Positions 19,578 through 28,000 of a stretch of 28,000 nt of DNA are shown piece by piece. This DNA is from Cryptomeria japonica (lineage: Eukaryota > Streptophyta > Pinopsida > Cupressales > Cupressaceae). The position numbers and the translations under genes were made by a program. The notes under the pieces are model-generated. The model worked only from the letters and a program-made list of their open reading frames with translations, did not search any database and was not told the DNA's origin. Where the stretch lies: contig NC_081405.1 in assembly GCF_030272615.1 (NCBI RefSeq), positions 152,812,113 through 152,840,112 on the forward strand, given 5' to 3'. Position 1 is the first letter of the stretch; every line of letters starts with the position of its first letter.

Positions 19578-21179
19578 CTTTGATGATCAATCAAATGATC
19601 AATTTCTAAGATCAGTACACGATGAAAGGTGGTCAGCCTTAAACAACACACACTAAGCGTTGACCGCTTAGAGTGGGGTCATTGAAGCCGTTACTTTACT
19701 GGCTATTGTTTCTATTTCTGACTGTTGTTTTCATTTTCCCCAAACAGTTGTGTAAACCGTAAGAGTCATCAATCACCCACACAATTCCTGCCCTTAACAC
19801 AAACCAAACCATATTCAAATTGTGGTTGTCGCACTACAGTAGTTAAATGAATTAAAAGGAAAAGATAGCTATGCATTGATGTAGTTAACTAAATTAAATT
19901 GTGGTCAGACGCAAGCTGTCCAAAATAATTTAAAATAAGTGGATTTAAATGAGCTTAAGTGGACTTTAATTTAAAAATATAAATTATTGTATACTATAGT
20001 ATCAATAAAACTATAAAAATAATTAAAAGTTTATTAAAAAATATTTTAAAAAATTGATTTGAAATGAATATAACAAATTATATTTTTCAAAACATATAAA
20101 ACTATTTTTTATCTTACATATCAAATTTGTGAGCTAATTTAAAAAAATAATTAAACAAAATAGTCAATATATGATAAGAATAAAATTATCTATTTAGAAA
20201 TAGTTTAATAGTTTCCTTAAAATATTTATTAGTTTGATTAATTTAGAAACTAGACAATTTAATTTTTTAATTATAATAAGTATAATTACAATAAAAATTA
20301 ATATAATACCAATATTGATATTTTATAAATAATTAATGTAATAACAGTATTGATATGTTAAGTTTTTTATTTGATAATTTGTAAATAAAATTATACTTAC
20401 TTAATTTTGAATAATAATATTAACATTACCTTATATTAATTATAACATACATGTACTGATTTTTAATAAATCAAACAATTTTATATTAGATTTTTGATGA
20501 GGAAAATAAAATCTTATTCTTTTCTATACTTGAAAAAGAACATATGTATTAAAAAATCTATGTATTATTCAAGTTCATTTTCATGACAATCTAATTGATT
20601 TTGGCACATGCAGATTTGATGGTTCCAAACCTTTAACATGAAATTATATTTATTGAATTTGATTCATAGCATCTATTCATCTTGATGCTTAGAACTTGTG
20701 TTTGAAAGGGTTAGTCAAAAGACATCAATTGGGATGTTGCTAGTTTATGAGTGTTCTCTTTTGGTAAACCCCTTGTTATGAACTAAATGGTATGAAACAA
20801 ATGATCAAATATGTATTGATTTCTAAGAATATGATATAATCTAATGCTGAAATATGGTTTCTTTTTTATACTCTCTGGATGTGATTCCCAAATGTCTCTT
20901 TAGTGATTTAATGAGTTAATGTTTGTCACTATATACAATACTTTAGCATATAATTAAACATGTTTCATTCTTGAAATTCTACCCATAATATCTAGTTGAA
21001 GGGATTTGTCTTGGGATTACGTTCTAAATTTAAAATTTGAAACTTTAAGGTCATTCTCACACTCATGAAACTAAATTGGGTTAGTTTTGTTGTCACAAAT
21101 TTGATTTGAGATAATGAATAGATGTAATGAGTATTAGGAAAATCATCAGGGATTTATGTAGGTGAAATTAGGTGAGGTT
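19578..21179. other. AT-rich spacer, no gene recognised
   Basis: The part at about 19920-20470 is extremely AT-rich. A small hairpin, CTAAGCG/CGCTTAG, lies near 19652-19670. The far right part (about 20700-21180) could be the very decayed RNase H end of element E, but I cannot read motifs there. Confidence 0.4.
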
Positions 21180-21840
21180 TAGGTTATATGAAATTTTTTA
21201 TATTGAAGCTTGTAACTTTTGTAATATTCATTGAACCAATGATCTCCTAGTCAAATTGAGTCCAAAAAGGAGGAGAAAAGTGCAGGGTATTCAATTTTTT
21301 ACCATTATATTTTACTGAATTAGAAGGTAGAAAATTGTAATCGAACCAATTTTTTTAGCTCTATCTCATTGAATCTCTCCAAAAAAATAAATTAGAAACT
21401 CCCAAGTATTTCATTTTAAATTATAAACAAACCTGAAATTTCAAGTCTAATCATACAATTATTACTACAAAATGATAGCATGTCATCAATATATAAGGTG
21501 ATAAGAATAAATTAATCACCATATTATTTATATAAACATAATGATAAAATTTAGACCTAATAGATCTTAATATAAAATATATATGAATGAATCTTTTGGT
21601 ATTACAACCTAAGAGACTATTTGAGACCATGCATAGATTTATTTAACTAAAAAAGGTTTTCCTTATCTTTCTAAGTGCAATGATTTATAAGTGACATATA
21701 GTTATATTCCCTCGAGTAATTGTGCATGAAATCTATCTTCACAACCATATGATTAAACTCAAAGTCAAATATAGTAGCATAAGATAGTAATAGTCTAGTG
21801 GGTATTAGATCAACAACATGAGAAAAGAGACATAACAGTA
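21180..21840 (-). pseudogene. Very decayed copia reverse transcriptase (element E)
   Basis: Through many frameshifts the minus strand still shows RT landmarks in order: FDFEFNHMVVKIDF near 21760, LNKSMHGLK near 21640, YIDDML with the catalytic YIDD at 21482-21493, then MKYLG near 21400, and EIIGSM near 21250 where copia RT has the E-x-x-GSLMY region. It cannot be translated. It belongs with the integrase remnant at 23925-24440, and the segment normally between them has been lost or displaced by insertions. Confidence 0.6.
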
Positions 21841-21999
21841 GCTAGAGATATATCGATAGCCTCTTGTTTCTTTTGAATTCTTAGTTTTTACCTAATAGGT
21901 CTCCACTACCCTAAATCTAGTAGTGGTTTTGGGTTTAATGGGGAAGAGGACTTCAACCCTAGTTGCATCCTCAGGCCCTAGTTGTAGCTACAGGGTTTC

Positions 22000-22296
22000 C
22001 ACGGGGGCTTCACTAAATAGGCAATACCATATCACATGCGTTCATATTGGGGGGTTTAATGTCCCAAAAATGAGGGTGCAATATATTTCCCATCGGTGAA
22101 AATAGGGGGGTTTTTAATTTGGGCTATGAAAAATGCAATATTTTGTGCAAATAGGGGGGCTTTTTATTCTAGTCGTGTATTGGGAAGGGGTGGAAAAAAA
22201 GGAGTTTAGGGCAATATTTTTTAAAAATAGGGGGATTCTTTAGTATGCCATGAACGTAGGTGATATAACCCAGGTTCACTAAGTGAAGCCCCCGTG
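22000..22296. mobile_element. hAT-like MITE, 297 bp
   Basis: Perfect 15-bp terminal inverted repeats (CACGGGGGCTTCACT at 22000-22014 and its complement at 22282-22296) are flanked by a perfect 8-bp direct repeat, AGGGTTTC, at 21992-21999 and 22297-22304. An 8-bp duplication with CA...TG ends is the hAT pattern. There is no transposase, so it depends on one elsewhere. Its interior has four AATAGGGGGG-like blocks. Confidence 0.9.
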
Positions 22297-22680
22297 AGGG
22301 TTTCTAGCTCTACTAGTGTGATGGTTACTCTACCTCCTAGCTCAGTTGGGACTATTATTAGAGTGAAATTGGTGGGTTCTGTTAGTTCCCTAATTGGTGT
22401 TTTCATGCCAAGAACTTCTTTGGCTCATGTGGTGCATGCCTCTACTACTTCTAGTGCTTTTATGAAGGTGAAGGACTATATCAAGAGGATTGTTCCCTAT
22501 GATTCTATTACTCTTGTGAATTCTTTGGGAAGAGAAGCGATTGAATGCAAATATTTTTCATTGGGAAGGTTTAATCTATAGATCTTATCATTTTTGGCCT
22601 TCTCTTCTTGATTTGCATTGTTGGGTTTCAAAGTCATGGCCTTGTTTAGTTGAGGGAAAATAGAGATTTACCCTCTACCA

Positions 22681-22744
22681 GAGGTTCTTTCATGATTTTC
22701 TTCAATTCAATGGAGGTTCTTTCATGGTTTTCTTCAATTATGGG
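22681..22744. repeat. 32-bp tandem duplication
   Basis: GAGGTTCTTTCATG... at 22681 recurs at 22713 with few changes, inside the DUF4283-like remnant. Confidence 0.85.
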
Positions 22745-22881
22745 GATACAGAACCACCCATTCATGAATCTTCTCCTCTTGGCTCAATTGATGTGTCTAT
22801 GGATTTGGAGTTACTCGCTTCTTCGGCAATTACTTCCTAGTCACTCTTAGGTAAGACTCCTTTTATTTTTTCTTTTTTTCA

Positions 22882-23917
22882 TGTTATGTATACCCCTCTA
22901 AGATGGGGAAAGGGTCCCACATGAAAAGTTAACATAACAAAATATAGATGTTCAAATGCAAAACTAGGTGCTACACTAATGCAGCCCCAAAATAATCAAA
23001 TACAAATAGAATAGCTAGAGAGAAGGACAAAAAAACACAACATTCTAATTAGACTTCATATTTTGGAGACTCATTAGATAATTCAACTCATTCACAACCA
23101 AGTTCAATCATTGATTCTATTTTGTTGTAAAACAAGGTGAAAAAAGTTGTAATACGAACTTAAACCAAATGTAACTGCAAATATAAAATCAAATATTAAC
23201 CCTTAATATATGTGATTAAAGAATCAAGAATAGAGAAAGAAAATCATAACACATATAATGGTAGATATACGTGGAGAAACCCTTTTGACAAAAAAACTCC
23301 ACCACGGAAAGAGAGGAAAGTATACTACTAATCCAATGAAGATGACAACATCAATACACTTATTTGTAGACCTCTATAAAATCTCATAGAACCCTATTAC
23401 CTACATAGTTGAGCCAAACTTGATGGAAAACACAAGATTAAGGCCCTAATTTATAGCAATTTTGAGAGTGAAAACCACTATGCTATCAATAAACAAAAGG
23501 TAGAAAAAACATGTGGAAAAACCCATTCTACCCTCCTAAAATAACCTTTTATAGATGCTTCTTACAACTATCATATTGCATTTAGCCAATTTGGGTGCAC
23601 ATGGACCAAGATAGTAGCCTTTGTCATAAATTATTGTCATAGGGACTCATAATGACTATCATAACTATCATACATACACTTACAACTCCTGAAAAGTGTC
23701 CAAGAACCTCAAAATAGGAGATTCTAAAGGGGTCACCTAGCTATTTTGTCCTTTTCCTAGAAGACAAATGGTAACTAAAACTTCTCATTTACATTAGTCC
23801 TTTCACCATCATTACTTAAACGATTTCACATTTTATAGGTAAATTATAAATAACATTAGGTGAATAATTAATTAAAGGATTTACAAGGTTAATGGCACCT
23901 AAATACTAACACATTTA
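22882..23917 (-). repeat. Copia-type LTR (solo or fragment), edges uncertain
   Basis: The minus strand contains a strong TATAAAAGG at 23545-23553. Downstream of it, at 23267-23307, is the conserved copia LTR block (complement of ATACGTGGAGAAACCC...AAACTCCACCACGG). Proposed ends are TGTTATG at 22882 and ATTTAACA at 23917, where element E integrase begins. No matching target-site duplication was found, so the ends may be wrong by tens of bases or more. Confidence 0.5.
23545..23553 (-). promoter_or_regulatory. TATA box of the LTR at 22882-23917
   Basis: The minus strand reads TATAAAAGG, about 240 bases upstream of the conserved LTR block in element orientation. Confidence 0.5.
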
Positions 23918-23924
23918 ACAAACA

Positions 23925-24440
23925 CCGTTCTCTCATTGCACTTTTTGAGGGATGTATAGAGTTGTCTTACATTGCATAATTTTATTATTTTTGTCAAATT
24001 AATCAAGATTCTTTAAGAAGTATCATCCATTGTCATTCATTTTCAACACATTGATCTTTATATCCTTCTAATTCTTTATAAGTCTTAAAATTTTCAAACT
24101 AAATTAATATTTCATATTTATGCTTTACAAAATAGATCAATATTTTTATAGATAAATCATAAATGAAATAAATATCATACAAATATTCTTCCAAGTGAAA
24201 GTACACCTACTAGAACAACAAGATCACTATGGATTGAATCTGATGCACTTTCAAATCTAAAAGATCCTAGATAAAATTAAAAAGAATTTTATTTTTTGTA
24301 AATATAGTGCTCACAAAAATCAAATTTCAAAGAACAATTAGTTAATTTCACTCTATAAAAACTTTTATTTTTCAAGGTTATATGTCATTTCTCGTCAACA
24401 TGGCCCAATATCTCATGACGCAACATAGTCTTCACACCAG
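23925..24440 (-). pseudogene. Very decayed copia pre-integrase and integrase (element E)
   Basis: Landmarks in minus-strand order are LRHEILGHVDEK near 24380-24415 (the H-x-x-LGH zinc-site region), HSDL at 24220-24231 followed by VGVLSLG, then ELEGYKDQC near 24080. Near 23930-23970 a shifted YIPQK/SAMRER stretch corresponds to the YTPQQNGVAER region. Stops and frameshifts are everywhere. Gag and protease are not detectable to the right, so the element probably lost them by deletion. Confidence 0.55.
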
Positions 24441-24689
24441 TTAGATTATATCTTTCAGTTAAGATCAATCTTGGGAGCTCCCACAACTCATCTAGGTGAC
24501 TTGTGCAAATAATTCTCTTTGATATAGGTTCTAAAGAAAAGACCTAAATGTATTGTATATCTCTTTTTTGTAGGTACAAATAAGTATTACACTAAATATA
24601 AGATCATGATAGCTAATTTGCACCACATGGACTTGACATATTGCACAACCTTGGCCACATGAGAAGCACACCATATACAAATGACATAG
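24441..24689 (-). other. Unassigned internal sequence of element E
   Basis: About 250 bases lie between the pre-integrase remnant and the putative LTR. This is too short for gag and protease, and no motif is recognised. Confidence 0.3.
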
Positions 24690-25280
24690 TTATATTCTCT
24701 CAAATCTCATACCTTTGCATTGTCATTTATTTCTTTATTTCTCTCTACAAATATAGTATAATAAGGAAAATAATATAAGTAATAATAAGAACACATAATG
24801 GATGACATAATTTATAACATGGGAAAACAATTTTGAGAAAAGAAAAACCTTGCCTCAAAATCTTGAACTATTATATTATTATTAAACTTAGTTACAATAT
24901 GATTAGGCACAATATTTCATAAGGATTGCAAAATTATACAATTATAGAGATATTTCAATACGATAATAGTACCTACAATTATAAATCAAAAGATTCGCAA
25001 CCCATCCTCTATAGAGAAGAACAAGATTCTCGAAGATTATCCACTAGGTAACCTATAAAGTAGAGCTTCTCAAAATTTGTAGCCTAGAACAATTGTAAAA
25101 ACTAATGATTAGATGTTCTCTATAATAGTAAAGTGTAAAAAATATAAATATAAGAGTGTGAACCAATATCAAATATATGGAGGATATCCTCATAAAGTTG
25201 TATGTAAGTGTAGCATGCTCCTTCAAATCTTATTTATAGATATGACATCCAAAAACAAGTCGACCATATCACTTTGACAA
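24690..25280 (-). repeat. Probable 5' LTR of element E
   Basis: The minus strand has TATAAATA (complement at 25231-25238) and, further downstream, the copia LTR block at 24816-24849 (complement of AACATGGGAAAACAATTTTG). Its position, outside the integrase remnant in the right orientation, suits a 5' LTR. The ends could not be fixed. Confidence 0.4.
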
Positions 25281-26037
25281 ATTTTTTTATTTTTTTTATT
25301 TTTTTGAAAATGTGATCATGTTGTATAAATGATGACAAACAAAATATCATTGAAAAAATCGATATCGCATATCATGATGAACAAGATAATTCATGATGAA
25401 AAACAATATCTACACAATTAGTTAGACCAAAAAGTTATAATGAATTTACTATATATTTAAGAAGAAACTAAATACAAACTATATACAGATCGTACCCATT
25501 ATTCAAATTTTTAAATCAGCTTGTTTAAAATTTTAACTAAAATGATTCATAAATATTAATTAGTTTAAAAAACATATTAAATTCGTATGCTTGAATCTTA
25601 TTACCATAAATTCTATCAATTTTTTCGTAATAAAATAATTTTATTCATTGTTATTTTTATTCTTTATAAAAAGTCCCCTATAGGTAACTTTAACTTACAT
25701 AAATTTTAAAATATGATTATAATATTAAATTTTATACAAAATAATACTAATTTGTTAAAAAAGTATAGGAAATGTAAAGAGAACGTTGAGATACTAAACC
25801 CAAAATGCAATGAATATAAATGGATTAAAATCTCTGGTCTCCATTGAAAAACTTCACACAGAAGCAAAGCAGAAGACTATCAATGACCATGAATAAAAAA
25901 TGCAACATTGGGCACGGACATAATTTCTTCACCATACGGAACTACCAAAGCCCGCCAAAATAAAGTTATAGTTTACAGGACTATTTGGAGGAAACAGGAA
26001 ACATAAACAGCAGCAATGTGGTTTTGACAATGAAGTT
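25281..26037. other. AT-rich spacer, no gene recognised
   Basis: Positions 25281-25780 are strongly AT-rich. From 25790 composition becomes more balanced up to the foldback element, but no open frame or motif is recognised. Confidence 0.4.
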
Positions 26038-26354
26038 GATCAGAAGAAAATGTGAATTTTTTTTTTTTAAGTTTAGTTTGTCTATATGTTAGTATTTTAC
26101 ATTTTTGAAGGTCTTAAGAGCATTTTTAGCCCCTGCAACCAACAAAAGAGCATGGCTAGCGCATGCTTTTTCAAATTCTCGTCTACATCTCTTGGAGACC
26201 TTTCCAACCCGAACATTTGAAAAAGCATGCGCTAGCCATGCTCTTTCACAGGTTGCAGGAGCTAAAAATGCCTTTAAGACCTTCAAAAATGCAAAATACT
26301 AACCTATAGACAAACTAAACTTTAAAAAAATATAATTAACATTTTCTTCTGATC
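26038..26354. mobile_element. Foldback (long inverted repeat) element, about 317 bp
   Basis: Arms at 26038-26176 and 26215-26354 are reverse complements with roughly ten mismatches in 139 bases, around a 38-base loop. The outer ends are GATCAGAAGAAAATGT and its complement. Both strands carry near-identical 65-codon ORFs simply because of the symmetry. A transcript would fold into a long near-perfect hairpin. I did not find a clear target-site duplication. A MITE or foldback transposon is the likely class; an inverted-duplication locus making small RNAs is the alternative. Confidence 0.85.
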
Positions 26355-26404
26355 AGAAATAGCATACACCGGTCTTCTTCTAATCAGCAATGGCACAAGC
26401 TTGA

Positions 26405-26690
26405 ATGATTTAGCTATGCAGCGAATGCACCAGGCAATTACATCCTAAAAGCTAGTGAATTCATCTGTGTATGCAGCGAATTTGTCAGAAAATCCTAAAG
26501 GCGGCTGATGAGATCATTATCAAGACATCAAGGCAGGGACAACATACTTGTCAACATTCAGTGATCCCGTCATCTGTTCAAGGGTAAATCCATTTGGAGA
26601 CACATCAAATTCATTAGCCATACAGTGAATTGGATAAGACTGTCAAAATCTGCACCATAGATTCACAAAATCCAGTGAATTAATCAAAAG
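26405..26690. repeat. Recurrent AGYGAATT phrases
   Basis: GCAGCGAAT or CAGTGAATT phrases recur near 26417, 26453, 26474, 26559, 26624 and 26674. On the minus strand three of them read ATTCRCTGYAT followed by GCTAA or a similar word, as in diverged repeats of a unit of several tens of bases. Confidence 0.45.
26520..26621 (-). CDS. 33-codon coding-like stretch, possible gag start of element F
   Basis: An ATG at 26619-26621 opens a 33-residue frame beginning MANEFDVSPNGFTLEQMTGS and ending in TGA at 26520-26522. It has a good amino-acid mix. It lies about 630 bases downstream of the putative primer site at 27254-27275 in the same orientation, where gag would start in a gypsy-type element. A GTATGT donor-like sequence within it leaves a spliced host exon possible. 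No family is recognised. Confidence 0.3.
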   Translation of the reverse strand: MANEFDVSPNGFTLEQMTGSLNVDKYVVPALMS

Positions 26691-27253
26691 CGTATTCATC
26701 TAAGGGTAGGCAACTTCGACCAAATGGGCAATCAAATTAATATAATCAGTCTATTTTGAAGCACTTGCAGGTCTGAAATAAAGTACATTTCATCATTAAT
26801 TAGACCTCATTTCGCGACCGATCCGGCTTCTTATTCATTATATTCATAAGGTTTTTGTGTTCACAACTATGATTAAGGTGTTTTCATTGTCTTCCAGGTT
26901 CGATACAAGGAGTCATCATGAAGAATAAGGAGGAGATCAACATTTGAAAATTGGATTTGGCAATTTGTAACATAGAAGGGAGAAATCATCAAATCAATTT
27001 TGCCTAAAATCCTTTACATTCAAAAGAGGGAAATGAATACACTAGATCTAGTCACAAATGAGATTAAAGACTGGATACTGAATGGATTGATTAATTGTTG
27101 TGGAGTTTTCCCTCTCTTTTGTAAGTTGAAATGCTGAAAAATGAAGGTAAAATTGAGAAAACAGTGAGTTGCAAATGTGAGATCGAGTTGGGCACCTGGA
27201 ATTGAGTAGCATAAACCGAGTTGGATCTAACCCTCGAAAAAACTCCCAAAAAG
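26622..27253 (-). other. Probable untranslated leader of element F
   Basis: This is non-coding sequence between the putative primer site and the short coding-like stretch. I see no repeat or motif beyond a pyrimidine tract ending in CAG near 26880-26897 on the plus strand, which could be a splice acceptor or nothing. Confidence 0.35.
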
Positions 27254-27275
27254 TCGGGACCAGGACGCAGCACCA
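27254..27275 (-). other. Putative primer-binding site of element F
   Basis: The minus strand reads TGGTGCTGCGTCCTGGTCCC..., starting with TGG as primer sites do, at the inner side of an LTR-like sequence. The tRNA is not identified. Confidence 0.4.
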
Positions 27276-27750
27276 TAATCCTCTGAACTTTCCGCGGGAC
27301 GAAAAGGGTTGATTTGTTTATGTGAATGAAGCCTATTCTGAGAAATACAACTCTATACCTATATTTTGCACACAGAAAAAAAAGGGAAATAGGTTGGAAA
27401 TAGGGGCTTGCCTTAGGTCAAACCCCGATTTTGGAATTAACCATGAAATTGAAATTAATGTAATTGAAATGACTGAAAGGAAATGATCTCCTTTTGAGGG
27501 AGATGTTGAATTATGATTGAAAATTAAATGATTATACCTCCTTGTGAAGTTTTATTTTTCTCCACATGGAATTAGGGTTTCATGAAATAGGATGTACATC
27601 TCCACTTCAATGCTTGATCTTTGAATTTATTGCTACTTCAAGGCTTGAAGGAAGACTGAAAATGCTCAATTGCTCTTGAATGCTTGATCTCATGTGTGCT
27701 TGAAATTGCTCTTGGATGTCATAGATGTTCAAATGAGAGGGAAATCCTCT

Positions 27751-27757
27751 TTATATA
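27751..27757 (-). promoter_or_regulatory. TATA box of LTR F
   Basis: The minus strand reads TATATAAAGAGG, a strong TATA-type sequence about 480 bases upstream of the putative primer site. Confidence 0.45.
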
Positions 27758-27870
27758 CTTGCTTGTTGAGAAAACTGATTAATTTTCTGACATGAACTGA
27801 CACAGAGAGGGAATTCCCACTCAAATTTGAAATCTGAACATGGGTTAAAAGGGGCCCAAAAATGAGGGAG

Positions 27871-27922
27871 ACCATGGTGTGGCGCCATGGTCTTATTGAG
27901 GACCAGGGCGCCACCCTGGTCC
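27871..27922. other. Twin GC-rich hairpins
   Basis: ACCATGG (27871-27877) pairs with CCATGGT (27885-27891). GGACCAGGG (27900-27908) pairs perfectly with CCCTGGTCC (27914-27922) across a five-base loop. Both loops contain a GGCG or CGCCA core. They lie in the U3-like part of the LTR. Confidence 0.8.
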
Positions 27923-28000
27923 TGTCCTATTTTGGGGCAAGGATCAAGTGCAAAATGAATGCCAAGTGATGTAACATGGAAGGGGCATGAGAATAATCAG

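Larger units (their letters stand above)
21938..22850 (+). pseudogene. DUF4283-like retroelement coding remnant split by a MITE
   Basis: An ATG at 21938 opens a frame (MGKRTSTLVASSGP) that is cut at codon RVS by the 297-bp element at 22000-22296. It resumes in the same frame when that element and one copy of its 8-bp duplication are disregarded, then ends with a TAG at 22577-22579. A shifted frame continues with HFWPSLLDLHCWVSKSWPC and, after a TAG, RFTLYQRFF, which resembles DUF4283 proteins (ORF1-type, zinc-knuckle, LINE-associated in plants). The frame ends near 22850. The family call is tentative; the coding character is clear. Confidence 0.45.
27276..28000 (-). repeat. Partial LTR of element F, runs off the window
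   Basis: AT-rich sequence has a TATA box on the minus strand (complement at 27751-27757), GC-rich twin hairpins further upstream in element orientation, and a primer-like site at its inner end. The canonical CA end is not clear at 27276, and the outer end lies past 28000, so the LTR call rests on layout rather than a matched pair. Confidence 0.45.

Noticed and set aside
26089-26302. Two 65-codon ORFs with similar products on opposite strands
   Set aside because: They arise from the inverted-repeat symmetry of the foldback element; there is no independent evidence of translation.
26895-26912. GGTTCGATACAAGG resembling a tRNA T-loop
   Set aside because: No matching acceptor, D or anticodon arms could be drawn around it.

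Overview
The window looks like repeat-dense, gene-poor nuclear DNA of a large-genome seed plant. The evidence is plant-type Ty1/copia and Ty3/gypsy retrotransposons with initiator-Met-tRNA-type primer sites, a hAT-type miniature element, degenerate CCCTAAA (plant telomere-type) repeats and AT-rich spacer. The pile-up of old, nested elements would suit a conifer or other gymnosperm, but nothing seen here proves that. I recognise no ordinary host gene, rRNA or tRNA. Nearly every coding stretch is retroelement-derived and broken.

Layout. Positions 1-9618 are a three-deep nest. A gypsy element in minus orientation (element C) has a 1.69-kb LTR at 7933-9618, then gag, protease, an RNase H and the linker that normally precedes reverse transcriptase. 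It is cut at 4628 by a plus-strand copia remnant (element B), which has a 235-bp 3' LTR at 4393-4627. Element B is in turn cut inside its integrase by a minus-strand copia (element A), with an LTR at 1180-2709 and gag plus the start of protease at 1-1115. Element C abuts a diverged tandem array of about 118-bp units (about 9620-10470).

Positions 10671-15700 hold one structurally complete minus-strand copia (element D). It has two LTRs, a TTATC target-site duplication, a primer-binding site, a polypurine tract and gag-protease-integrase-RT-RNase H, all in one reading frame. That frame is interrupted by twelve stop codons, eleven of them TAG, with no frameshift. Positions 15701-19600 are non-coding: AT-rich DNA, a TA microsatellite, a degenerate telomere-like array, a pyrimidine tract and two short-period tandem repeats.

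Positions 21180-25280 hold a very decayed minus-strand copia (element E). It is interrupted by a plus-strand DUF4283-like coding remnant, which itself carries a 297-bp hAT-like MITE with a perfect 8-bp duplication, and by a second copia-type LTR. Positions 26038-26354 are a near-perfect foldback element. The right edge (about 26520-28000) looks like the 5' end of another minus-strand LTR element (element F): leader, putative primer site, and a partial LTR with a TATA box and twin hairpins.

The parts do not cooperate as one pathway. They record successive insertion and decay. The points most worth following up are the RNase H placed 5' of the RT linker in element C, the amber-only stops of element D, the ORF inside the element C LTR, the frame-restoring MITE and the foldback element.
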